This document shows, piece after piece, positions 1 through 5,875 of a DNA stretch of 6,766 nt. Below the pieces are notes generated by a model. That model had not been told where the DNA came from and did no database searches. It worked only from the letters and a program-made list of their open reading frames with translations. The stretch lies in the NCBI GenBank assembly GCA_902836725.1, contig CADFRV010000141.1, positions 1 through 6,766 on the forward strand, read 5' to 3'. Made by a program: the position numbers and the translations under genes. Origin of the DNA: Muribaculaceae bacterium (GTDB lineage Bacteria > Bacteroidota > Bacteroidia > Bacteroidales > Muribaculaceae). The stretch's first letter is position 1; each line of letters opens with the position of its first letter.

Positions 1-79
1 CCCTCCCCATGTCTCCCCACCGGCGCGGTGCCGCTGCTGCACGGGAGACCCCGGCCAAGCCAATAAAAAAACAACATAA
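1..79 (+). other. Leader of recJ; possible tail of an upstream gene
   Basis: These bases hold a GC-rich part and then an A-rich stretch (61-80) directly before the recJ start. All three plus frames are open through the GC-rich part, so a gene ending here cannot be assigned with confidence. One frame stops at TAA 64-66. A second stops at TGA 81-83, overlapping the recJ start as ATGA, an arrangement often seen in coupled genes. The recJ frame itself stops at TAA 77-79. A small inverted repeat, CACCG/CGGTG with a 3-base loop (18-30), is present but has no T-run after it. The A-rich leader in place of a Shine-Dalgarno site is typical of Bacteroidetes starts. Confidence 0.3.
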
Positions 80-1804
80 ATGACAGGTAAATGGAATTAT
101 TTACCCCTGACACAAGAAGAGCAGAAGATAGAGACGGCGCTCGCCAAACGGTACGCGTCGTGTCCGCCTGTGAGCCAGTTGCTGGTGCAGCGCGGCATCA
201 CGTCTGTGGAGGAAGCGGAGAAATTCTTTAGTCCCCGCCTCAAAAATCTCCACGACCCATTTCTTATGCCCGACATGGACAAGGCTGTCAACCGCCTTAA
301 CCGAGCCATGGGGGCAAAAGAGAAGATAATGGTATACGGAGACTATGACGTGGACGGCACCACGGCTGTGGCCCTGGTGTACAAGTATCTATCGAACTTC
401 TACTCGAACATAGATTTCTTTATCCCGACACGCTATGAGGAGGGATACGGGATCTCAAGCGATATCATTGACGATTTCGCCGATCAGGGTGTAAAACTCG
501 TTATCATTCTTGACTGCGGCATAAAAGCCAACGAAGAGATCGCCCATGCGCGTGAGCATGGCATTGACTTTATAATCTGCGACCACCATGTGCCGGATGC
601 GGAGCTGCCGCAGGCGGTGGCGATCCTCAATCCGAAGATCGAAGGCTCCACATACCCGTGTCCACATCTGTCGGGGTGCGGTGTAGGCTACAAGCTGATG
701 CAGGCCTTTGCCATGAGCAACGGCATACCGCAGACCGACCTCGAGGGGATGCTTGACCTGGTGGCGGTATCGATCGCGGCCGACATAGTGCCGATGGTCG
801 ACGAAAACCGCATTATGGCATATTACGGGCTGAAACGCCTCAATACCAATCCCAACATGGGGCTGAGAGCCATAATACGCATCTGCAACCTTACCAACCG
901 CGAGATCACCATCTCTGATGTGGTGTTCAAGATCGGACCCCGCATAAACGCCTCGGGACGCATGCAGAGCGGGCGCGAGGCTGTGGAACTGCTCGTGTCG
1001 AAAGTGATCGGAGACGCATACGAGAGGGCGAAGAACATCGACCAGTACAACCGCGACCGGAAGGAGCTTGACAAGCGCATTACGGAAGAGGCCAACGCCA
1101 TATTGTCGAACCGTCAGGCGTCGGAGGCCGACAAGAAGTCGATAGTGATTTTCAACAAGGACTGGCACAAGGGAATCATCGGCATCGTGGCTTCGCGCCT
1201 TACGGAGCTGTATTACAAACCATCGGTAGTGTTGACCCTTGCCAACGGACTTGCCACCGGCTCGTCGCGCTCGGTACAGGGTTTTGACATATATAAGGCA
1301 GTGGACTCCACCCGCGATCTGCTTGAGAATTTCGGCGGACACACTTATGCCGTGGGCCTTTCGCTCAAAGAGGAGCATATACCCGAGTTCACGCGGCGTT
1401 TCGAGGAGTATGTGGCGGCCAATATCCTCCCGTCGCAGCTGCATCCCCAGTTTGACATCGACGCATATCTTACCTTCTCGGAGATCACCCCCGAGTTTAT
1501 CTCTACGCTCCGACGCTTCAATCCGTTCGGTCCCGGCAACCAGAAACCTGTGTTCTGCACCAGAGGGGTGATGGATTTCGGCACATCGAAGCTCGTGGGC
1601 CGTCAGCTCGAGCACATAAAACTCGAACTGGTGGACGATACTTCCGGAAAGGTATTCAACGGCATCGCCTTCAACAAGGCGGAGCTTTTCAGCCGCATAC
1701 ACGAAGGATGCCGCTTCGATATCTGCTACACCATAGAGGACAACAAGCATCAGCCTTCGCAGAATTCCATACAGCTCCAGGTAAAGGAGATCCGCATTAA
1801 CTGA
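80..1804 (+). CDS. recJ: Single-stranded-DNA-specific exonuclease RecJ
   Basis: RecJ is a Mn/Mg-dependent DHH-family nuclease that degrades single-stranded DNA 5' to 3' in the cytoplasm, in RecF-pathway recombination, mismatch repair and base excision repair. The protein has 574 residues, the usual length for this phylum. The DHH core is complete: GDYDVDG at 87-93, EGYGIS at 121-126, DCG at 145-147 and CDHH at 167-170, followed by GCGVGY near 199-204 and ADIVP at 234-238. The DHHA1 part shows GPRINASGRM at 286-295, WHKGIIGIVASRL at 362-374, GSSRS at 394-398 and FGGH at 418-421. The C-terminal 110 or so residues, beginning near PFGPGN (482-487), fit the OB-fold that binds single-stranded DNA. 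A TAA directly before the ATG fixes the start. The recQ-type helicase gene follows after 9 bases, so the two are very likely cotranscribed. Nothing is missing or truncated; the identification is firm from motifs. Confidence 0.97.
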   Translation: MTGKWNYLPLTQEEQKIETALAKRYASCPPVSQLLVQRGITSVEEAEKFFSPRLKNLHDPFLMPDMDKAVNRLNRAMGAKEKIMVYGDYDVDGTTAVALVYKYLSNFYSNIDFFIPTRYEEGYGISSDIIDDFADQGVKLVIILDCGIKANEEIAHAREHGIDFIICDHHVPDAELPQAVAILNPKIEGSTYPCPHLSGCGVGYKLMQAFAMSNGIPQTDLEGMLDLVAVSIAADIVPMVDENRIMAYYGLKRLNTNPNMGLRAIIRICNLTNREITISDVVFKIGPRINASGRMQSGREAVELLVSKVIGDAYERAKNIDQYNRDRKELDKRITEEANAILSNRQASEADKKSIVIFNKDWHKGIIGIVASRLTELYYKPSVVLTLANGLATGSSRSVQGFDIYKAVDSTRDLLENFGGHTYAVGLSLKEEHIPEFTRRFEEYVAANILPSQLHPQFDIDAYLTFSEITPEFISTLRRFNPFGPGNQKPVFCTRGVMDFGTSKLVGRQLEHIKLELVDDTSGKVFNGIAFNKAELFSRIHEGCRFDICYTIEDNKHQPSQNSIQLQVKEIRIN

Positions 1805-1813
1805 TCGGCGAAG

Positions 1814-3721
1814 ATGGTCTCTCCTGTCGACATACTCCGGAAACACTGGGGATATGAGGCTTTCCGTCCCATGCAGGCCGAGATAATCGGCTCGGTGCTC
1901 GCGGGAAAGGATACTCTCGGCCTTATGGCCACGGGAGGGGGCAAGTCGATCACGTTCCAGGTGCCGGCGCTTATGCTCGACGGCCTTACGATCGTTGTGA
2001 CTCCCCTCATCTCGCTGATGAAGGATCAGGTTGACAATCTGCGCGGCCACGGCATCGACGCCTATTTCCTGCATGCCGCCCTTACGAGACGCGAAAGCAA
2101 GCTGATTCTTGACAAGTGCCGTCTGGGGTATGCGCGCATCCTTTACCTTTCCCCCGAAAAGCTCCAGAGCAAGGGGTTCGCAACGTGGATGAAGGAATTA
2201 CCGGTGAGCCTTATCGTGGTCGACGAAGCCCACTGTATCTCGCAGTGGGGGTATGATTTCCGTCCGTCTTATCTCCGCATTTCGGATCTGAGGGACTGTT
2301 TCCCGGATGTTCCGGTGCTTGCACTGACCGCATCCGCCACACCACGGGTGGCGGATGACATACGTGCGCGTCTGGGGTTCCGCGCAGGTTCGCAGACTTT
2401 CCGGCTCACTTTCAACAGGACCAATCTTTCCTATATCGTGCGTGCCTGCGACAACAAGGATGCCACCCTTGTGCATGTGTTGAGCCGTGTGGAGGGGTGT
2501 GGCATAGTGTATGTGCGTTCCCGCAAGCGGGCGGCGCTTATGGCCGAACTGCTTTCAAACTCGGGTATCAGTGCCGGCTATTATCATGCAGGGCTTTCGC
2601 CGGAGGAGAAAAACGCGCGCCAGAACAGTTGGAAAAGCGGCGAGACGCGGATCATGGTGGCCACGACGGCATTCGGAATGGGGATTGACAAGCCCGACGT
2701 AAGGATCGTGGTGCATGTGGATCCCCCCTCGTCACTTGAGGAGTATTACCAGGAAGCCGGGCGCGCGGGGCGCGACGGTCTGGAGTCATATGCCGTGTCG
2801 CTTGTGAATCCTCCGGTGGACAAGGGGGTGCTGTCGCGGCGCCTTTCCACATCGTTTCCGCCGAAAGAATATCTGCGCGACGTGTACCAAAAGCTCTGCG
2901 TGTATCTGAATGTGGCGATGGGGGAGGGGTACCAGAGGCTTTGCGAGCTTGATCTGGCAAAATTCTGCGGGAGGTGGGCGCTGCAGCCTGCTTCGGCGGC
3001 GAGTGCGCTGAAACTCCTGAGCCAGTCGGGATACATAGAATATGTCGACGAGGTGTCGGCACGCTCCCGGCTGATGGTGATAATGCGCCGCGACGAGCTG
3101 TATGACCTTCATCTTAATCCTGAGTGCGAGAGGGTGTTCCAGTTCATCCTGCGCAATTATACAGGCATATTCGCCGATTACGAGCATATTGAGGAGAGCA
3201 CTATAGCGTTTTCCCTGGAACTGACGCAACGCACTGTTTACGAGAATCTGCTGCTGCTCGGGCGTCTGGGTGTGATACACTATGTGCCCCGATCGTCGAC
3301 ACCCTATGTGATGTTTCTCACCTCGCGGCAGCCGGAGGGTGATCTGGTGTTCCCGCGGGAGGTGTATGAATGGAGGCGTGAGCAGATGAAACAGCGCATA
3401 GAGGCTATGGGAAGGTTTCTTTTCGACGGCAGCGCATGCCGTAACAGCACGCTTCTCGAATATTTCGGCGAAGAGAGCGTGTGCTCCTGCGGTAAATGCG
3501 ATGTATGCCGCGGGGAGCGTAAAGGTAGCGCGGTTTCTCCGGAATATGCAGAGAGGGCGGTACTCTCCGCTTTGCGGCAGCATCCCGCAGGGCTCATGGC
3601 GGGAGCATTGGGGGCATTTCTCGGTGTGAGGGTGGAGGTTGTGGTGCCGGCAGTGCGTGCCCTGGCTGACAGGGGACTTGTGTCACTGGCTCCTGACGGC
3701 ACCGTAAAACTCTCTGATTAA
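1814..3721 (+). CDS. recQ: RecQ-family ATP-dependent 3'-5' DNA helicase
   Basis: This is a superfamily 2 DNA helicase expected to unwind duplexes, forks and recombination intermediates, supplying single strands to RecJ encoded just upstream. Visible motifs are FRPMQ at 18-21 (motif 0), TGGGKS at 40-45 (Walker A, Lys44), TPLISLMKDQ at 63-72 (Ia), DEAH at 137-140 running into CISQWGYDFR, TASATP at 172-177 (III), TAFGMGIDKPDVR at 285-297 (V) and QEAGRAGRDG at 313-322 (VI). A zinc site is formed by Cys542, Cys559, Cys562 and Cys565, with the same C-x16-C-x2-C-x2-C spacing as E. coli RecQ. It lies about 160 residues further along than in E. coli, with winged-helix-like sequence (about 350-510) placed before it. 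The last 60 residues could be another small winged helix; no HRDC domain is recognisable. The in-frame recJ TGA and absence of other ATGs fix the start. Certain as RecQ-family; this phylum often has a second, longer RecQ, so the symbol is less certain. Confidence 0.93.
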   Translation: MVSPVDILRKHWGYEAFRPMQAEIIGSVLAGKDTLGLMATGGGKSITFQVPALMLDGLTIVVTPLISLMKDQVDNLRGHGIDAYFLHAALTRRESKLILDKCRLGYARILYLSPEKLQSKGFATWMKELPVSLIVVDEAHCISQWGYDFRPSYLRISDLRDCFPDVPVLALTASATPRVADDIRARLGFRAGSQTFRLTFNRTNLSYIVRACDNKDATLVHVLSRVEGCGIVYVRSRKRAALMAELLSNSGISAGYYHAGLSPEEKNARQNSWKSGETRIMVATTAFGMGIDKPDVRIVVHVDPPSSLEEYYQEAGRAGRDGLESYAVSLVNPPVDKGVLSRRLSTSFPPKEYLRDVYQKLCVYLNVAMGEGYQRLCELDLAKFCGRWALQPASAASALKLLSQSGYIEYVDEVSARSRLMVIMRRDELYDLHLNPECERVFQFILRNYTGIFADYEHIEESTIAFSLELTQRTVYENLLLLGRLGVIHYVPRSSTPYVMFLTSRQPEGDLVFPREVYEWRREQMKQRIEAMGRFLFDGSACRNSTLLEYFGEESVCSCGKCDVCRGERKGSAVSPEYAERAVLSALRQHPAGLMAGALGAFLGVRVEVVVPAVRALADRGLVSLAPDGTVKLSD

Positions 3722-3793
3722 ACAAAATTTAAGCACTTTTAGCTCTCTACGCTTCAACGTCGTTGCAGATGGGTTGTTATAGTAATAAAGAAC

Positions 3794-3824
3794 AAAGAAA
3801 GCGGCCTTGGGCCGTTCCCTTTTT
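3794..3824. terminator. Probable bidirectional intrinsic terminator
   Basis: CGGCC (3802-3806) pairs with GGCCG (3810-3814) around the loop TTG. A G-T and an A-T pair extend it outward, and a further AAAG (3794-3797) / CTTT (3819-3822) pairing is possible across a small internal loop. On the plus strand it is followed by TTCCCTTTTT, 73 bases after the recQ stop, so it should end the recJ-recQ transcript. On the minus strand the tail reads CTTTCTTTGTTCTTT, so it could also stop transcripts arriving from tatC. The short GC stem with A-rich before and T-rich after is the usual intrinsic-terminator form. Confidence 0.75.
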
Positions 3825-3977
3825 CATGATACACTATTAGGTAAAGACAAAATGTAGATATTGCGACGATTGATTGAATGTAGAGATAATGACATCAAAT
3901 TTTTAACATCCCTCGTCCTTTTTATCGAGTAGTGATACTGGATACTGAGGCTCTCATAAATAAATAGTTGAAACGTG

Positions 3978-4014
3978 AAGGAGGAGTAAGGAACAATCCT
4001 TTCTCCTCCTTTTT
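3978..4014 (+). terminator. Long hairpin with T-run, intrinsic terminator
   Basis: AAGGAGGAG (3978-3986) pairs perfectly with CTCCTCCTT (4003-4011). Inside it, after a single T-T mismatch, AAGGA (3988-3992) pairs with TCCTT (3997-4001), leaving the loop ACAA. This gives 14 pairs with a run of five T at 4010-4014, so the geometry fits termination of plus-strand transcripts. On the minus strand it begins 37 bases after the tatC stop, but the following bases (CACGTTTCAACTATTTATTTA) are only moderately T-rich, so termination of tatC here would be weaker. It may be a fail-safe behind the terminator at 3794-3824, or the end of a separate short transcript. Confidence 0.7.
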
Positions 4015-4048
4015 ATGCTTTTGTTTGCAGGGATCTGTGTGTCTCGGT

Positions 4049-4885
4049 TTATGCCGATTGGGTGAGGGAGGTTTCCTCCTCTTCCTCCTCTTCGTCTGTC
4101 TTGCGGCGGGCGAGCAGTATGCTCAGCTCGTAGAGCAGGAACAGGGGCACGAACACCACCATTAGTGTGAACGGATCGCCGGTGGGGGTGATGATGGCCG
4201 CGAGCACAAGAAGCACCACTACGGCGTGGCGCCTGTACTGGCGGAGGAATGCGGCGGTGACAAGTCCCATGCGCGACAGTATCCAGGTGACGAACGGCAG
4301 TTCGAATACAATACCCATCACGAAGATCAGCATCGTGAAATTGTCGATGTATGAGTTGAGCGAGATCATGTTGCTGATGTCTGCCGAGAGCTGGTACTGT
4401 GCCAGAAAGCGGAAGGTGAAGGGGAAGACGATGAAATAGCCTGTGGCGCAGCCGAGGTAGAACATGGGTACGCCGAAGAACAGCAGGGCGAGCACACTGC
4501 GTTTTTCACCGTCGTAGAGGGCGGGCCGCACGAACATCCATACCTCGCTTACCAGATACGGGAAGATGAGCAGGAAGGCCAGGCAGAAGGAGGTGGTGAT
4601 ATGTGTGATGAACTGCGATGCGAGTTTCACGTTGATGATATCAACCTTGAACTCACCGCTGAAATCGGGGAAGAATGTCCCGTCGCCTCCAAGGCCGGAA
4701 AGCCAGCGGTACAGAATGAAGTCCGACGATGTCGGCCCCAGTATCACGCTGTTGAAAATGTGGGGCATAGCCGCGAAGCATATGCCTACCAGGATGAAAT
4801 AGACGATAACGATACGCATCAGCACCCATCGCAGAGCTTCAAGGTGCTGCCAGAATGACATTTGGGTATCTTCCTGTTGTGGCAT
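4049..4885 (-). CDS. tatC: Sec-independent protein translocase subunit TatC
   Basis: TatC is the inner-membrane receptor of the twin-arginine pathway, which exports folded proteins; it binds the RR signal peptide and recruits TatA. The 278-residue protein has six hydrophobic segments near 21-40, 95-118, 131-157, 182-206, 219-234 and 236-257. Family signatures are FWQHLEALR at 11-19, PALYDGEKR at 121-129 with Glu127 matching the signal-binding Glu103 of E. coli, FELP at 194-197 with Glu195 matching Glu170, and AAIITPTGDP at 229-238. A long loop between segments 1 and 2 (about 41-94) is typical of Bacteroidetes. The cytoplasmic tail carries seven glutamates (265-271). An in-frame TAA 21 bases upstream leaves only Met1 or Met9 as ATG starts; Met9 (base 4861) gives the more usual beginning, MSFW. 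No tatA or tatB adjoins it. It lies 86 bases downstream of the sugar-isomerase-like gene on the same strand, with a hairpin between them. Confidence 0.95.
   Translation of the reverse strand: MPQQEDTQMSFWQHLEALRWVLMRIVIVYFILVGICFAAMPHIFNSVILGPTSSDFILYRWLSGLGGDGTFFPDFSGEFKVDIINVKLASQFITHITTSFCLAFLLIFPYLVSEVWMFVRPALYDGEKRSVLALLFFGVPMFYLGCATGYFIVFPFTFRFLAQYQLSADISNMISLNSYIDNFTMLIFVMGIVFELPFVTWILSRMGLVTAAFLRQYRRHAVVVLLVLAAIITPTGDPFTLMVVFVPLFLLYELSILLARRKTDEEEEEEETSLTQSA
4073..4093 (-). repeat. In-frame 9-base tandem repeat coding poly-Glu
   Basis: Read on the minus strand, these 21 bases are GAA GAG GAG twice followed by GAA, coding seven glutamates in the C-terminal tail of TatC. The unit is 9 bases, so gain or loss of a copy would keep the reading frame and change only the length of the acidic tail. 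It lies after the last membrane segment, so variation would probably be tolerated. Confidence 0.7.
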
Positions 4886-4906
4886 GGCAGTGAATTTTCT
4901 TTAGAT

Positions 4907-4938
4907 ATTGATTGCCCGGCAACAGCCGGGCAATCAAT
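4907..4938 (-). terminator. Perfect 14-bp hairpin between the isomerase-like gene and tatC
   Basis: ATTGATTGCCCGGC (4907-4920) and GCCGGGCAATCAAT (4925-4938) are exact reverse complements around a 4-base loop. In the minus-strand transcript the hairpin begins 33 bases after the isomerase-like stop and ends 21 bases before the tatC start. There is no T-run after it in either direction (ATCTAAAG on the minus strand), so it is not a textbook intrinsic terminator. It may be a weak terminator or attenuator, or an mRNA end protector that lowers tatC expression relative to the upstream pair. The stem is strong and certain; its role is inferred. Confidence 0.55.
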
Positions 4939-4948
4939 GAAGAGGTGG

Positions 4949-4965
4949 TTCCGGAGATTTCCGGA
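4949..4965. repeat. TTCCGGA direct repeat, 10-base spacing
   Basis: TTCCGGA occurs at 4949-4955 and 4959-4965, one helical turn apart. The TCCGGA core is itself a palindrome, so the pair reads the same on both strands apart from the outer base. It lies just after the stop of the isomerase-like gene and before the hairpin at 4907-4938. It could be a small operator or simply chance; no protein is known to me for this site. Confidence 0.35.
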
Positions 4966-4971
4966 TCGTAG

Positions 4972-5862
4972 TTAGCGTTTGCTGTAGGAGGACTTCACGA
5001 AGGGAGCTGCCAGCAGGTAGTCAACACTCTCTTTGGCGCCTTTCTCGATGCCGTCGGTGTATTCCTCGATTTCAACGTAGTATTTCTCGAGGCCGGCGGT
5101 GGAGGCGTTGTTGAAGATAGCGTCAAAGCCTACCATGCCGCTCTGTCCGATCTCCCTGCGGTCCTTGATGTGGAGCAGCGGGAAACGGCCGGGATATTTC
5201 TTGAAGTAATCCACGGGGCTTGCATGGCCCATCATGGCCCAGTAAACGTCAAGCTCGAAGAGCACGTTCTCAGGGTCGGTATGCTCGATCATGTAGTCGA
5301 GCATTGTCTGGTCTTCCACTTTCTGGAATTCGTGTGAATGGTTGTGGTAACCGAAACGGATACCTTTCTCCTTTGCCATGCGTCCTACCTGATTGAGGGC
5401 GTCGCACTGTTTCTGGAGATCGGCAACTGTGGAGGGCACATTCATCCAGGGGAGCACCACGTAGTCTATGCCGGCAGCCTTGTGGTCGTCGAGCACGCGG
5501 TTCCAATAGGCGAGGTAGCCTGAAAAGTCGCCTGAACGAAGCTCGTCATCGTTGAGCGGACGGCCTGTGTGGGAGGAGGTTACCTTGCAGCCGGCTTTTT
5601 TCGCGGCTTTGCTGAATTCAGCGGGGGTGAGCCCGTAGAATTTTCCGTCGTTGTAGTTCGCTGCCTCAAACTGGGTATAACCCATTTTGCCGAGCGTCTG
5701 CATCAGGCCGCCCACATTCCCGTCATACTGTTTGCCGGGTTCGAGGAGCTGACGCACTGAATAAAGCTGAATGCCCACCTCCTTTTTAGGGGAATTTGCA
5801 GCAATGGCATTGAAAGCCAGTGCCATTGCTGCAAAAAGAGGGACAAATGATTTTAAAGTCAT
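4972..5862 (-). CDS. Exported sugar phosphate isomerase/epimerase-like TIM-barrel protein
   Basis: This 296-residue protein belongs to the xylose-isomerase-like TIM-barrel (AP endonuclease 2) family. Residues 1-21 form a Sec-type signal peptide: Lys4, a hydrophobic core, then Ala19-Ile-Ala21 before the mature start at Ala22 or Asn23. It has no twin arginines and no lipobox cysteine, so it is probably periplasmic. The barrel begins at VGIQLYSVR (29-37). Likely metal and substrate residues are Glu66 in FEAANY, the GYHNHSHEF segment (171-179), Glu203 and Asp205 in FELDVYW, His231 in HIKDR and Glu264/Glu266 in VEIE. Exported members of this family found beside DUF1080 proteins are associated with 3-keto-glycoside metabolism, where TIM-barrel relatives cleave or rehydrate oxidised sugars; sugar phosphates are unlikely substrates outside the cytoplasm. 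The gene starts 13 bases after the DUF1080 gene stops, so the two are probably one operon. The exact reaction cannot be read from the sequence. A large inverted repeat lies in its signal-peptide codons. Confidence 0.9.
   Translation of the reverse strand: MTLKSFVPLFAAMALAFNAIAANSPKKEVGIQLYSVRQLLEPGKQYDGNVGGLMQTLGKMGYTQFEAANYNDGKFYGLTPAEFSKAAKKAGCKVTSSHTGRPLNDDELRSGDFSGYLAYWNRVLDDHKAAGIDYVVLPWMNVPSTVADLQKQCDALNQVGRMAKEKGIRFGYHNHSHEFQKVEDQTMLDYMIEHTDPENVLFELDVYWAMMGHASPVDYFKKYPGRFPLLHIKDRREIGQSGMVGFDAIFNNASTAGLEKYYVEIEEYTDGIEKGAKESVDYLLAAPFVKSSYSKR
5795..5835. repeat. 15-bp perfect inverted repeat in the signal-peptide codons
   Basis: TTTGCAGCAATGGCA (5795-5809) and TGCCATTGCTGCAAA (5821-5835) are exact reverse complements separated by 11 bases. 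The repeat lies wholly inside the coding region, over codons 10-23 (Phe-Ala-Ala-Met-Ala through Ala-Ile-Ala-Ala), starting 28 bases into the gene. In the mRNA it would form a strong stem-loop just after the start codon. Alanine-rich codons make some self-complementarity likely, but a perfect 15-bp match using different synonymous codons on the two arms is more than expected. A role in slowing translation or in RNA-level control is only a guess. Confidence 0.6.
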
Positions 5863-5875
5863 GTCAAACGGTTGA

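Larger units (their letters stand above)
3722..4048. other. Non-coding spacer between convergent genes
   Basis: The spacer between the recQ stop and the tatC stop is clearly more AT-rich than the genes around it. It contains two hairpins listed separately (3794-3824 and 3978-4014). Between them no ATG opens a frame of useful length: those at 3852 and 3889 stop after one and five codons. A TTG-started frame from 3968 runs only through the second hairpin and the antisense of tatC. Small direct repeats are present: AATGTAGA at 3851-3858 and 3877-3884 (26 bases apart), and a tandem GATACTG at 3934-3947. No match to the Bacteroidetes promoter pattern (TTTG, about 19 bases, TAnnTTTG) was found on either strand. 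A small RNA ending at the second hairpin is possible but not shown. Confidence 0.6.

Noticed and set aside
18..30. Small inverted repeat as a terminator of an upstream gene
   Set aside because: Only five pairs and no T-run follows; the next T-poor, A-rich stretch does not fit an intrinsic terminator.
455..2074. A 539-codon open frame on the minus strand antisense to recJ and the start of recQ
   Set aside because: The plus-strand frames have full RecJ and RecQ motifs. The antisense frame shows no recognisable domain, crosses the gene boundary and is the long shadow expected from GC-biased codons.
2786..3583. A 265-codon minus-strand frame within recQ
   Set aside because: Low-complexity translation rich in His and Arg with no motif, fully opposite the zinc-binding part of RecQ; a shadow frame.
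3851..3884. Repeated AATGTAGA as a CRISPR-like or iteron array
   Set aside because: Only two 8-base copies, with no further units at a regular distance.
3968..4165. A 65-codon plus-strand frame starting with TTG after recQ
   Set aside because: It runs through the terminator hairpin and then antisense to the poly-Glu tail of tatC; its Leu/Phe-rich product is explained by those sequences.
4886..4906. TATCTAAAG before tatC as a promoter -7 element
   Set aside because: It matches TAnnTTTG poorly and has no TTTG at the right distance upstream.
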